DNA from: Artemisia argyi
Lineage: Eukaryota; Streptophyta; Magnoliopsida; Asterales; Asteraceae
DNA: 64,000 bases
Reading direction: 5' to 3'
Assembly: GCA_030686995.1 (NCBI GenBank)
Contig: CM060692.1
Coordinates: 15,047,465 to 15,111,464 of the forward strand
Under the pieces are notes generated by a model, which did not search any database, was not told the DNA's origin, and worked only from the letters and a program-made list of their open reading frames with translations. The translations under genes and the position numbers were made by a program. How positions within the stretch are numbered: the first letter of the stretch is position 1; each line of letters begins with the position of its first letter. Positions 36,047-48,284 of this stretch are shown here, piece after piece.

Positions 36047-36622
36047 TTAAAGGAGACAAAGAGGCAAGACTAACAGGCTAACCCAACAAGAAATGTCCCC
36101 AAGTGTGCAGATCACTTTATCAAGAGCTCCTTTTAAAACGCGAGAGAACCCTAAACGACACTTAGGAGGGATAGATTTGACAGTGTGTAACCCCTTAGAA
36201 AGCAAAGCGTCAAGTAGGTGTAGATCGAAACCATGATGCTCCTCCAAAACCTGGTCTTCAACCCGAGCAATAGAAGAAGGAACTTGTGGCTTGGGGAGAT
36301 CAAACAACACAAACCTAACAACACTATCGCCACAATCAGGGGGTGGCGCAATATCAGATCCATGTCGACACTTAGTGCGAAGGGTGTGCGTCTTAAAACG
36401 AACCCCACATAGCCAGTGACCCATACGTTTCAACGTGACCTCAGCGGCTTCAAAAACGACAGGATTAGTGGCCAAGGAAAGTTTGGTGATAGCTAGTGCG
36501 TCCTCATTGAAATGGCGATCACGAAGATGTGCGATCAACGAGGTTTTAGTGAGCCCATTTCCACTGCCGTCCTGACAACCACTTAAACCCGCGAAGGGAC
36601 AATGAAAATGTACGATTGCCAT
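36047..36622 (-). pseudogene. Non-LTR element N-terminus with C2H2-type zinc finger
   Basis: 191 residues. Residues 8-37 form HCPFAGLSGC..AHLRDRH, a C-x7-C-x15-H-x4-H finger. It ends at a TAA (36047-36049) lying in the same frame as the RT ORF only 22 bases downstream, so the two were one protein and the stop is a simple nonsense change. N-terminal zinc fingers bind target DNA in R2-group elements; that role here is inference. Confidence 0.65.
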
Positions 36623-37303
36623 TGGTGGACGATATCAAAGCACCACAAGTCAACTCGCAAGGCAAAAGGGCAAGTCTCGTGAAACCAACCACAGGTCAAC
36701 CCACAAGTCACACCGAAAATTTCTCGAAGTCGAACCAACCTTTTTTTTTTTTTTTTTTTTTTTGTTCCTGAATAAAAATGCAGCGAATCACGTGAACCAA
36801 ATCTCACCTTGCGTTTGTTAACCCACAGGCAAAATCACACGTGATGAAAACGAGCTCAAACACAAAGGCCCAATAGCAAAATGTAAGAAACAAGCCCAGC
36901 TGCAAGTAAAGGATAGTAACAAAGAGCGGGACCCACTAAAAGGCAAAACACATCAGAATGCTTCCAAGCAAATCACATTGAAATAACATATGGGGTTCAC
37001 CAAAGCAAATCACATGCTTATTATAACAATATGACAAATGAAGAAATTACAGTAACAACTAGCATGCCTATTTATGGCAAAAGAAATATATTCCCTTTCT
37101 TCCCCACTGTCAACTCGCACCCAAGAACGGGTATACAAACCAGGACGTAAAAATAAAACGAAACCACAAGGACGGTTCAAAGCATCAACCGAAGATTGTT
37201 TTTGGAGACACAGGACCTTATTTGGAAGAACCAAACTAAGCCACACCCAACAACGTGTTGGAGGAACTCAATCCCAACGACTCACAGAAAAAAAAAAAAA
37301 AAA

Positions 37304-37335
<32 letters not shown>

Positions 37336-37389
37336 AGAAGAAGCAAACAATGAAATAAACGAAAACACTGACCCAAGATCCAACAAGGG
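36623..37389 (-). other. 5' non-coding part of the non-LTR element or flanking intron
   Basis: No reading frame of note. It contains a T24 tract at about 36741-36764 and an A-rich low-complexity block at 37287-37345. The boundary between retroelement and host intron is not visible. Confidence 0.45.
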
Positions 37390-37408
37390 ATGTTCTCCGG
37401 GCGTTTTA

Positions 37409-37565
<157 letters not shown>

Positions 37566-38609
37566 GTGTGGATCCAGATATTTACATATTCTGCCCAATC
37601 CGACTCCGACATGTTCTCCGGGCGTTTTGCCTTGATCTCCTCCAGCTTCTCCATCCCACCTTGCTCAGTAAAATTTATCTTTTTATGCCGCCACTTGTTG
37701 TCGTCATATCGCTTTTGGAGATAATATTCGATACTCTTGACAATATCCTCTCCATCAGCACTGGCAAGGTGCTCGCCGAGATCAAAATAATGCTGCAATG
37801 AAATATAATTAAAATAAATATTCAAATTTAAATAAACAATCAAATTTAAATAAATAGCAAAGTTAAAATAAACAAACACAATAATTAAAAAAATAAAAGA
37901 TAAAAAAAAAAACTTACGTGTAGCTAGTCGTCGATGTGGGCCTTCGCGGTAGCAGGAACAGCCGACCAGGATTTGTAATGCATAGGAATTGATTGCCGTA
38001 ACAATTCCCCGACCAAGTTGGAGAACCACTTCGCGTGGTCGCCCACATGCTCCCACATCCCTTTGTCGTTCTTCCGGAATCTGATCGATACCGGATGACC
38101 AGTCTCTTTCCTCTCATTGCGGAGCCGCGTGTTCTTTGTGGGACCACGCACCGACTTCCCGCCTTTCCCAATTTTGGCATTGGGCTTGGGAGGTCTGGGA
38201 GGTCTGGATTTAGATCCTACAAGTAACCAAATTCAAGTGATGATGATATAAAATAACAAGTTATCAATTTCAAATAATAATCAAGTTTAATTAAAATAAT
38301 CTAGAAATTCTTACTCTGACAATCACTGCCTATCCTCATCGGACCACGGGGTGGCTCATTGCCTCCATCGCCACCGTGGCTCCTAGCAACAACATCTGCC
38401 ATCTGTAAACGTACTAGTACAAGAAAATATAATTAGTGAAGAAACACGTATACACATATACGCATACACACACACATTGAAATAAATAACAATTTATATA
38501 TAAAAAAATATTAATAAGAATAAATAATTAAATAAATAAATAAACACATTTAACCACTCAATAACAATTTCATTCAAATAAGTGTCATTTAACAAATTAC
38601 AATTTGAGA

Positions 38610-41600
38610 TCAATCTCCCTCATCACTAAGATAAAAACCCTCATTATTAGTGTCAGCTTCATCTTCACGATCGACGTAATCTTCACCATCAGATGCTAAA
38701 TCATGAGGAACATGGTCATCATAATCAATATTATCTTCGTCTTCGTCGACATAAGTGATAATTGGTTGTGGTGGTGCCTCAACTTCCGCTGGCTCAACAT
38801 CTCTATTTATGGTGTCATAATTCAACGTATCCAACTCAGCAGAGAGTGTGACATGTGATGATGTGTTGTCATGTACAACATCCTGATTGTCTTCTACCAC
38901 GATGATATCCGGGTTCCAAATCTTTCGATGATAAGAATCTTGGACGGCCTTGACATTACCACGTTTACCCGGGAAATCAAGGTAAAAGACTTGTGTTGCT
39001 TGTGTTGGAAGAATGTATGGTTCACTTTCAAACGATACACGATCTGTCATATTTTGTGTAATGTTGTTTCTATAGGTACAACGTTTTATGCGACCATTGT
39101 TATTAGTGTCGAACCATTTACCTTTGAACAACACAACCTTGAACGGAATATATTCAAGCTCGATAATTTCTTCAAGCTGGCCATAATACATTCCTCCACA
39201 AGGATTAGGAGTTGAAATTCCGCTGTTTTGGGTTGAACGACGTAAATCACGGTCGTGTACGATAAACTTCACACCGTTCACTGTGCAAGAGTCGGCTGAG
39301 AATGCAGCACATGATGGTCCACAAGCCAAAGCGAGCAACTCGGAAGTACAAGTTGGGTCGTCCTTTACTTTCAATTCACGAATCTAAGAAAAAAAAGTTA
39401 AGAATAGATATAGATGAGTAATAGTCGTTATTTTTACAGGGTTTTACATACAACAAGTCTACCTTGTTCCCAAACCAGCGAGGAAATCCTTCTTGTATGT
39501 CATTGGCAGGAAATTCCCTGTAAATGTTCATGATATTAGAATAAGTCGTCGAATAATAACTTACGTAAAACAAAATTTTGAAATAAAACGTGTACCTCTT
39601 GTACTCGTTCATGTACGGGTCGATTTCATGACTGTTGTGTAGTACATACCATACTACTTTCTGCATTGCGTCCGGTTTAAGCCGAATTAATGATTGTTTG
39701 CCATTCAGTTTACAGGCTGATCGAAACACTTGAAATTGACTTGTTGGGCTTGGACCGTCCTCATTCCAGTCAGGACAATTAAATCTCGTCTCAACACCCC
39801 GAAAATAATGCGAACAGAAAGTTAATGCTTCATCAGCAATATAACCCTCCGCTATTGATCCTTCAGGCTTAGCTTTATTTCTGACATAATTTTTGAGCTT
39901 TTTCATGTACCTTTCAAATGGATACATCCACCTCATGTAAACAGGCCCGCCTTGAATAGCCTCTTGAATCATAATGTCAAAAAAGGCTGGAGGATAGATT
40001 TGCTCGAAACTGCACAAAATATTGATAAGCTGTTCTTTAGCTTTCAACATGTCATCCACCATCAAAGTTCGAGCGCATATTTGTTTGAAGAATGAACAAA
40101 GCTCGATTATTGGTGTTGCGGTGGTTTGGTCCTTCAAGTAATTTTGAAGTCCAGCAGGAAGTGACCGCTGCATCATTATATGGCAGTCATGAGCCTTCAA
40201 GCCTGTTATGTTGTTATCACTGTCTGTCACTTTATGCTTGAAGTTAGATCCGAACCCATCGGGTAGTTTAACACCTTTGATCAATTGGGAAAAAAAATCA
40301 TGATATTAGAATAAGTTTTCGAAATGAATACGCGAATTGAATTGGAACAAATAAATTCTGAAAATAAAACGCGTACCTTTGATGAATTGACAAAAAAGTT
40401 TTCTTTCTTCAGTTGTGAAAGAGTACGTGGGATGAGGCTTAGAGCACTTCCCACCGCCTTTGTTGACGAGCCACAAAGCATTACGAATATTCAAATTTTG
40501 TAAGTCTTGTCTTGGCTTGTTGGTGTCTTTTGATTTGTCATTCATTAACAAAGTACCCAACACACTTTCACACACATTTTTTTCGATATGCATGACATCT
40601 AAATTGTGTTTTAGTGTAAGAAAAGACCAATACTTTAGCTCGTAGAAAATAGATACTTTGGTCCAATTCAATTCGCGGTCAGGATCACGTTTTTTCTTCG
40701 CACCCCCAAAACTTGGATGTTTCCCCGGGATACGTATAGGCAATCTCCCAAGTTGAGTCAAGATGTCATGACTGGTATATTTTTTAGGAGGTGGTCTATC
40801 ATCGAGTTGAGTATAGAATGCCTTTCTGTTCTTGCGCCATCTGTTGTTGGCTTTTAGGAATCTTCTATGACCAACATAAGCGGTTTTGCTTAATATGCGC
40901 ATAGATGGAGTCTCTATATTATAGGTCGGACATGCCTTGTAACCTTTCCCACTCCACCCAGACAAACTACTTCGAGCGGGAAAGTCATTGATAGACATAA
41001 AAGCGCTGCTTTCATACAGAATTCTTCGCCTGTAACAGCGTCCGTAGTCATAACCCCATCTTTCCATAAAGTCTTAAGGTCTTCAATCAAAGGCCTCAAG
41101 TAAATATCTATGTCCCTCCCGGGTGATTTAGGGCCCGGAATTAACAACGTCAACATAAGAGAAGTCTCTCTCATACATATCCAAGGAGGCATATTGTATG
41201 TTGTTAATATTACCGGCCACAAACTGTAAGACTGGCTAAGGTTGCTGTACGGATTGAAACCATCAGCAGCCAACGTTGTAGTCTAGGAATGATAGGAAAG
41301 TAACGCAACACCTTGTTAGGAACTTTCTTCCCCAGTGTGTTCTTGTCTTTCCATCTACTAGCATCGCAGATGGAACAATTCTGCAAATCTTCGTCACCCA
41401 CCCCCCGATATAAAAAACAATCATTTACACAAGCATGTATGGATTCGTATCCTAACCCGGTCGTTTTATATGTTTTCTTTATTTCATAGTATGACGGTGG
41501 GATTTTGTATCCTAGAACGGGCGGGAAGCATTCACGTAGAAATTTTAGTGTTTCGTTAAACGTGGTGTCACTCATTTTACCTTTGACCTTAATGTTCGTA

Positions 41601-42073
41601 AACTTTGCCATAAAGTCCAATGAAGACATCCATGTACAGCCCGGGTATAGTGGGTCGTTAGCAATGGCAAGTAACGCTTCAAACTCGTTACGTTGAGGAA
41701 GTGTTGTTGCTTGAGTTGGCTCGTTACTTGTCTTGCCAATATTTTCTTGAGTTGGCTCATTCGGATACATATCATGAAGGAAATCAGCCATGTAACTCGT
41801 CCCGGGATGATTCGTGTTGGGTACCAATGTTCGGGTATCCGGTTCACCATGATTATACCATTTCGTATAACTTTGGTCCCAACCATTTGAGTGTATGTGA
41901 TCAAACAAGTCTTCGTACTTTATCCAACCATTGTTATAACAACGAGCACATGGACAACGTACATTCCCATCAATATTCACAAAGTCCTTGGCATACGCGC
42001 AAAAAGCTTTAAGACCTTTTAAAAAATCGAGGCTAGTACGAGGTAATGAGACCCAACTCTTATCAATTGGCAT
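38610..42073 (-). pseudogene. CACTA TNP2-type (TNPD-like) transposase, multi-exon, damaged
   Basis: Catalytic transposase of En/Spm elements. Minus-strand exons: 42073-40377, 40274-39596, 39517-39463 and 39383-38610, with GT..AG introns at 40275-40376, 39518-39595 and 39384-39462. The N-terminus (MPIDKSWVSLPRTS, then FVNIDGNVRCPCARCYN) is a transposase-associated domain. TNP2 motifs follow: LAADGFNPYSNLSQSYSLWP, LLIPGPKSPGRDID, KACPTYN and HNLDVMHIEKNVCESVLGTL. The second exon matches DUF4218 (LKAHDCHIMMQRSLP), and the last DUF4216 (NPCGGMYYGQLEEIIELEY). Two lesions are visible: near 41281 a stretch of TNP2 is missing with a frame change, and near 41003 a single base is missing. Confidence 0.88.
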
Positions 42074-42581
42074 AACTGCGTTTTAATGATGCAACAAATA
42101 ATTATATAGAATTAAACATGTTCACAAGTTGTGCGTTCTAATGATGCAATTACGAGTTGTGCGTTTTGTTCACCTAATCCAACTATGGAAGGCAATCCTA
42201 ACCCACTCTTTGAATGTTTCATCTCATATATAAATGCGTATAACTGAATTTACTATTTGAGAAAATTTCGGCAACATTTCCCCTCAACTCCCCAAATATG
42301 TGCATTAAAGATATATTCGTAGGAGTAAAGGGGAAACACTGTCGAAATTTTCACAAATAGTAAATCAATTATACGCATTCATATCCTAAATGAGACAAAA
42401 TATTCAAAAAGCAGTCCCAAACAGGGGACTTTCTGAAATTAATTTCTAATAAATTAATTTCAGACGGGTTTTCTATGGGATGATTAACTTCGGACGAGGA
42501 CTTTCCAAAATTAATCACTAAAGTCCTAAACCCTAAAATCATTTACAATAGTCTAACACAATCAAATACCATACAATAATA

Positions 42582-42794
42582 TGAGCTTATTTGTTTAATC
42601 TTATTTGTAGCTTATGAGCTTATTTGATTTTTGGTTTATATATCACAAGACTTAATTTTCCGGCTTACATAAGTTTATTATATCATAATATACTTATATA
42701 AGCCCACAAATCTCCAAATAAGTCGGAAAATTTAAGCTTATGAAATATAAGCCGAAATCAAATAAGCTCATAAGCCCACGTATATAAGCTCATA
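42582..42794. mobile_element. MITE-like inverted repeat, related to 29852-30174
   Basis: ATGAGCTTATTTG near the left end and CAAATAAGCTCAT and AAGCTCAT near the right end form long imperfect inverted arms. The interior shares the GGCTTA..ATAAGTTTAT and GAAATATAAGCCGAAA phrases with the copies at 29852 and 52858. Confidence 0.6.
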
Positions 42795-42879
42795 ATTATC
42801 AAATTGTAAAACAAAATAACAATCATAAAACCCTTCGCTGTAAGTTAACAAAAAATTAACAAATTTAAAGAATAAACCT

Positions 42880-43110
42880 AACACCCCTGCTGATATAAAC
42901 CAAACACCCTAGTAGCATAAACCAAACACCCCTTGCAGTATAAACCAAACACCCCTGCTGATATAAGCCTAACCAAACACCCCTGCTGATATAGCATAAA
43001 CCAAACACCCTAGCAGCATAAACCAAACACGCATGCTGATATAAGCCGACACTAAACATCCTAGCAGCATAAACCAAACACCCCTGCTGATACAGCATAA
43101 ACCAAACGTA
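42880..43110. repeat. Degenerate tandem repeat, unit about 28 bp
   Basis: Around eight variants of CATAAACCAAACACCCCTGC followed by TGATATA(G/A). Spacing varies from about 25 to 45 bp. Low-complexity open frames on the minus strand come from this repeat. Confidence 0.75.
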
Positions 43111-44924
43111 CCTTTTATGGTCTTGGCAGTTTGCTAGCTGGTCTCGGCACTTGGCTCTCGGCTAGTCTTGGCTCTCGGCTGATCTAGACATGAAAAAAAA
43201 TCAAAATTATTAATAAAAATCAACAAATGTATACTTGTTGACAATGGTTTAGTAAATAAAATGGACTTGCAGCCCAATACCATGAAGCTACTCCACTCGT
43301 AGCCCAATACCATGAAGCTAAACCCCCTCCCCCCATCCAACTGTTTGCAGCCCAATACCATGAAGCCTAAAATATTACCCACATTAGTTCAGCCTGATTT
43401 GACCCGTCTCAACCCGCACCAAAATAAATCAGTTCAGCCTAAATCAGTCCCCCCCCCCACCCAATTCACTAACTCTAATCCTAGCAAACTGTAAAAACAT
43501 ATTGTGGTCCCGGATGGAATCGGCTGTGGTTGCAGCTGTGGTTCACAGTTGGACTCGGCTGTGGTCTCGGCTTGGTCTTCGGCTTTGTCTCGGCTCGGTC
43601 TTCGGCTTTGTCTCGACTGTACCAAAAAAAAATTAACAAATATTAGAAAACTAGCAAACTTAATAGTAAACAGTTAAACGGCTTTGTCTCGACTGTACTA
43701 ATGTGGCTTATTGAGGGCAAAATTAAACTAAACAAGCTTCTAAGCCAAACTACGCTAACTGATGGAGCAGGGCAACTAGCAGGCCAATGGATCTTATTCA
43801 AGCTTATATCTAAACAGTTAAATGAGCTACAAATATGGTCACTAACAATATAGCTACTAGGACTAAAGTGATTTACTAGACTGTAAATGTAACAAAAAAA
43901 AAGTGGTATTTCATCAAAACAATCCATGTTTGCCCATATCTACATCCGTCCCTGCTTATGAGCTTACTATAGCTTATTGAAGTCCATAAGCTAAAAAAGT
44001 TGAACAATCCATGTTCGATTGAATGTGGTGATTGACAACCTTATAAATACATCCACTGGAAACACCAATCATGGGAAACCTTATTTAAGCTCAACCTGTT
44101 TCGCCACATTTTAAATATATACGTCATTGATATAGACACAATCATGGGAAACCATCAAAGTATTTATTTATCTATCAGTAAGTTTGTGTTTGATGAATGC
44201 TAAATCGTGTGTAACCACGTGTAAATGCTATGCTACTTTCTCTAAGCAAATTAAAAATCTGTGTTTCTGCGCACTTTCTAAGCCATATAACGCCTTTCAA
44301 TTTGTGTATGTTTTTTGTAGATGGAATGCAGGTTACACTGACATCCATTTTCCAAGTTGTATGATACATAGTTTGTTATTCTGACTTCCAGCTTACCATT
44401 CAGTCTGTAGATTAGAGACTAATGAATTCTAATACACAAATTAAAAGTTCAGTTTGTCATATATCGATCTATTGTATTAACAAGACTCCATCATCACAGA
44501 TCTTCAAACATGAAACCCTTCACATACGCTGCATTATCACGACCCATTTTATGGGGGTTTAACTTTTCTTTTAGAATTGATTACTGAAATAATCTAAACA
44601 TTGGCTAGAATAGTGAAACCTGAATCACGATAAACTGGAGGATCTCTTCTACTCGCAACACCTATATTGACCAACAATGGAAAAAACACTATTATCCGCT
44701 GTCTTTTAGCCTTAACTCCAACAACTTTAGCCAGAGCAGAAACACAGATTTTTAATTAATCCTAGACTGACCAAAATGAGCGACTCAAATCCTACCATCT
44801 CAAGCTAAATCATGTACACATAAGCATTCTTGGGGTGGGCAGGCCCTTGGGTCTCTTTGAGCTTTTTATCAGTAATTTGAACACTAAAATGCACTCCTAG
44901 TGTAAAAATGCGGTCCCAAACTTT

Positions 44925-45440
44925 TGGCGGCGACATGTCCCCGGTACAAACATAAACACAAAAAAATAATAATAAATAAACCTCAGTTGTAGGGTCCCTA
45001 GAGCAGCTGCATTGTGGTCTCGGCTTCGATTCTTGGCTTCGGGTCTCGGCTTCAACTATAAAAAAAAACAAAAAAATTAATAAAAAATAAAAATAATTAA
45101 CACAAAACTATTAAGAAAATTAACAAACAACAAAATTAACAAAATTGAATAAAACCCACCTGATAGAATTAACAAAATTGAGGGTTTGAGGATAAGAAAG
45201 GAGATGAGAAGAGAAAGAATCAAACAAAGGAGGGTTTGAGGATAGAATTAAACACTTGAGGGTTTGAGGAATGAATGTGCACAGTGGTGCAAGTGTGGTG
45301 CTGTGGTGGAGAAGTTGTGGTGGTGGTGAAGTAGTGGTGATGTGGTGGTGAAGTTGTGGTGGTGGTGAAGTAGTGGTGAAGTTGTGGTGGTGGTGGAGAT
45401 GGTGTTGGTGGTTGCTGCAAAACGAGAGGCGAAGATGATT

Positions 45441-45475
<35 letters not shown>

Positions 45476-45700
45476 CCAAGTGTTTGCTAGATCTGTTAAT
45501 AATTGATGTAACACTGGGATATACTTTCCCGCTAAAAGTTGGAATTGTCTTTTAGTGTACACTTTTGGCGGGGACACGTCCCCGCTAAAAGTTTTTACAA
45601 CTCGCCAAAACCTTTGGCGGGATAAAATAAATGCTTAGAGGGAAAACCAAAAATATTGGTGAAACCTTTTAGTGGGGACATGTCCCCGCCGTAAGTGTGC
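44925..45700. repeat. Internal block of CACTA subterminal-type palindromes, GTG-rich repeats and poly-T
   Basis: GGCGGCGACATGTCCCC at about 44928, GGCGGGGACACGTCCCCGC at about 45566 and a GGGGACATGTCCCCGCC variant at about 45675 belong to the same family as the terminal repeats. Between them are a GTGGTGAAG-type low-complexity stretch (45285-45420) and a T-run of about 32 at 45444-45475. Their position 3 kb from the end suggests that the right terminus was expanded by later insertion of the accessory genes. Confidence 0.75.
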
Positions 45701-45868
45701 ACATTTTAATTTCCTTTAATCAATATTAATTAAACCATTTAAATTTAATTATTTATAATTAATTTAAATCATTAATAATTAATTATTTTTATGATTTATT
45801 TATAATTATATTTAAATCATTTAAAATTATTTTTAATTCATTTTAATTAAGTTAAATCATTTATAATT

Positions 45869-46729
45869 AAACGAACGAGTCGAGATGATGTGTTATTACA
45901 CGAGATGTTAAACGAACGAGTCGAGATGATGTGGTATTACACGAGATGTTAAACGAACGAGTCGAGATGATGTGGTTATACACGAGATGTTAAACGAACG
46001 AGTCGAGATGATGTGGTATTACACGAGATGTTAAACGAACGAGTCGAGATGATGTGGTATTACACGAGATGTTAAACGAACGAGTCGAGATGATGTGGTA
46101 TTACACGAGATGTTAAACGAACGAGTCGAGATGATGTGGTATTACACGAGATGTTAAACGAACGAGTCGAGATGATGTGGTTATACACGAGATGTTAAAC
46201 GAACGAGTCGAGATGATGTGGTATTACACGAGATGTTAAACGAACGAGTCGAGATGATGTGGTATTACACGAGATGTTAAACGAACGAGTCGAGATGATG
46301 TGGTATTACACGAGATGTTAAACGAACGAGTCGAGATGATGTGGTATTACATGAGATGTTAAACGAACGAGTCGAGATGATGTGGTATTACACGAGATGT
46401 TAAATGAACGAGTCGAGATGATGTGGTTATACACGAGATGTTAAACGAACGAGTCGAGATGATGTGGTATTACACGAGATGTTAAACGAACGAGTCGAGA
46501 TGATGTGGTATTACACGAGATGTTAAACGAACGAGTCGAGATGATGTGGTATTACACGAGATGTTAAACGAATGAGTCGAGATGATGTGGTATTACACGA
46601 GATGTTAAACGAACGAGTCGAGATGATGTGTTATTACACGAGATGTTAAACGAATGAGTCGAGATGATGTGCTGTTACACGAGATGTTAAACGAACGAGT
46701 CGAGATGCTATGGGTATACACGAGATATT
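45869..46729. repeat. Tandem array, 21 copies of a 41-bp unit
   Basis: The unit starts AAACGAACGAGTCGAGATGA and continues TGTGGTATTACACGAGATGTT, 41 bp. The copy start positions run from 45869 to 46689 at exact 41-bp spacing, so 21 copies. Variants are few: GGTATTACAC against GGTTATACAC, and single changes in the last units, which diverge most at the right edge. It ends 26 bp before a TATA box. Confidence 0.95.
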
Positions 46730-46754
46730 TTCCCACCTAACAACTTATCCTCAC

Positions 46755-46762
46755 TATATAAA
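46755..46762 (+). promoter_or_regulatory. TATA box of the GRF zinc-finger ORF
   Basis: CACTATATAAACTCAC directly follows the 41-bp array and is followed by a CA/CT-rich leader (ATCTCACACACACACTCATC) typical of plant 5' untranslated regions. The ORF begins about 240 bp downstream. Confidence 0.6.
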
Positions 46763-46989
46763 CTCACACACACTCATTTAACCCATATCATCTCACACAC
46801 ACACTCATCTCACTATATATCTCTCTCTCTAGCAGTTTCTGTTTTCCGGCGACACCAGCAGTTTTCGGCCGCCGGAATCTTTTTCTGGCCACCACCTTTT
46901 ATCAACTCAACTTGTAGATCGGGCCACCCCGATCACGATTCTACCACACACAACTACAAACACACACTGTCAACCAGAATGCAGCGATA

Positions 46990-47386
46990 TAATTCCTTTT
47001 ATGTGTACTTGTGGAGTAGGAAATATAAAAAAAAGAACGTCACATCAAAAAGATACATTTGGATTGGAGTATTATGCATGTCCTCTTTCGAAGCCAAGAG
47101 AGAAAGGTCATGGATGTGGATATTTTATGTGGAAGACTGAATTTGATGAACAATTACAAGTAATATATTCTGCTTCAACATCTCACGGTTCTGGGTGCAC
47201 AAACTGCCATGAAAAGATCTTAGGATAAATATGCTGGAGGCACAAAAACAGGTGTTAGAGACAAAAGTCAGGTTGCTCGAGGCAAGACTTGCAATGGCAA
47301 CGAATCCCGACAACAATGACCACGCATGTCAATCGGATGCAATACTCCGTGACCTGTTAGGTGACATGGAAAATCTTCATATGTAA
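46990..47386 (+). pseudogene. GRF-type zinc-finger protein ORF carried by the CACTA element
   Basis: The open stretch 47001-47228 encodes MCTCGVGN..RTSHQKDTFG, YYACPLSK and CGYFMWKTEFDE. This is the C-x-C..C..C pattern with GRF-like and FxW motifs of zf-GRF domains, found in plant nucleic-acid-binding proteins. The natural continuation, a short leucine-rich coiled coil (INMLEAQKQVLETKVRLLEA) ending at TAA 47384-47386, is in another frame, so one base seems lost near 47215-47222. The true start is uncertain: the frame is open for some codons before the methionine. Transcription would be opposite to the transposase genes. Confidence 0.7.
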
Positions 47387-47389
47387 TGC

Positions 47390-47420
<31 letters not shown>

Positions 47421-47864
47421 TGTTGTTTCTTGTGTTATTCTAGTTGTTTTATGTTTCTTGTGTTATTGTTGTTGTTAATTTGTTGTTTGTTGTTTGTTGT
47501 TTAATAAAATTTTGTTTGTTGTGTTGTGTTATTGTTGTTGTTGTTGCTTTACCACTAGAAATCGTAAACTTCTATCCAAACACTCAAGATTGTAATTATT
47601 AATCTAAAAAAACGTCCACAGTAAGAACCTAAGCAATTTATAAAGGAATCCGAAACACCACACGCTTAGCTTCAAACACGAAGGCAAACATTTTATTCAA
47701 ACCACACAAGAGTTGTAAACCAGATACATTTTCATACAGACTCAAACTAAACAACTCGACAAGCAAACGAACCAGATCAAACGAAACAACTCAAACTAAA
47801 CAACTCGACAACCAAACAAAACAACTCAAACTAAACAACACGACAACCAAATGAAACAACCCGT
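47387..47864. other. Spacer between the converging GRF ORF and 139-residue ORF
   Basis: Rich in TTGTTG repeats (about 47390-47545) followed by ACAACTCAAACTAAACAA-type repeats (47750-47860). No gene seen; likely the 3' untranslated regions of the two converging ORFs. Confidence 0.5.
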
Positions 47865-48284
47865 TTACTTTATTTTGCGGCTAACTCCCGCTTTGCTTGA
47901 ACTCGCACCACATCTTCCTTTCCTTGCTCTCATTTCCTTGAGATATGCAAACGTAGCTTCAAGACTTGTTATTCTATTTTCCAGATTATCAACAGCTGCA
48001 GCTTCATCAAACGTGCTTTCAGCTTCATCCTCACCTCCAACAGCAGCAGCTTGAGCTTCAGCAGCACGTTGAGCTTCAGCAGTATCTACCTCTTCCAAAT
48101 ACTCTCTATAGTATGACTTTTTCCTCAACCATACCAGAATCCGGTCTCTCTGCCACGGTGCACAGTTCGCGTACGAACCATATTCATCAAAAATTTCAAC
48201 GCCCCAATGATTTATAATTTCATTATACAAGAGCTCGTGTGATAAAGCCTTTGCCCACTCCTGTTTCGGCGTTAAATCATCCAT
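47865..48284 (-). CDS. 139-residue accessory ORF at the promoter-proximal end of the CACTA element; unknown function
   Basis: Intact from ATG 48284 (MDDLTPKQEWAKALSHELL) to the stop at 47865. The N-terminal 75 residues have W and Y anchors (NHWGVEIFDEYGSY, WQRDRILVWLRKKSYYREYL) and look like a small folded helical domain. An acidic alanine-rich linker follows, then a predicted coiled coil (NLENRITSLEATFAYLKEM) and a basic tail. I do not recognise the family. It lies 490 bp from the right terminus in the direction of the transposase genes, so it may be transcribed from the CACTA terminal promoter, and it converges on the GRF ORF. Confidence 0.6.
   Translation of the reverse strand: MDDLTPKQEWAKALSHELLYNEIINHWGVEIFDEYGSYANCAPWQRDRILVWLRKKSYYREYLEEVDTAEAQRAAEAQAAAVGGEDEAESTFDEAAAVDNLENRITSLEATFAYLKEMRARKGRCGASSSKAGVSRKIK

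Larger units (their letters stand above)
42074..44924. other. Non-coding CACTA interior with MITE and degenerate repeats
   Basis: No gene. It contains a MITE (42582-42794), a degenerate tandem repeat (42880-43110), three copies of GCAGCCCAATACCATGAAGC-like sequence (43267-43365), and clusters of CTCGGCT motifs (43138-43185 and 43545-43625). The last cluster type recurs at 45020-45060, so these may be remnants of an older CACTA-specific repeat. Confidence 0.55.

Noticed and set aside
43138..43625. CTCGGCT-rich stretches as a coding repeat
   Set aside because: Frames are short and interrupted and the spacing is irregular. Treated as degenerate non-coding repeats.
45869..46729. Regular repeats resembling a CRISPR array
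   Set aside because: Units are contiguous 41-bp copies with no unique spacers, in plant DNA inside a transposon. It is a minisatellite.
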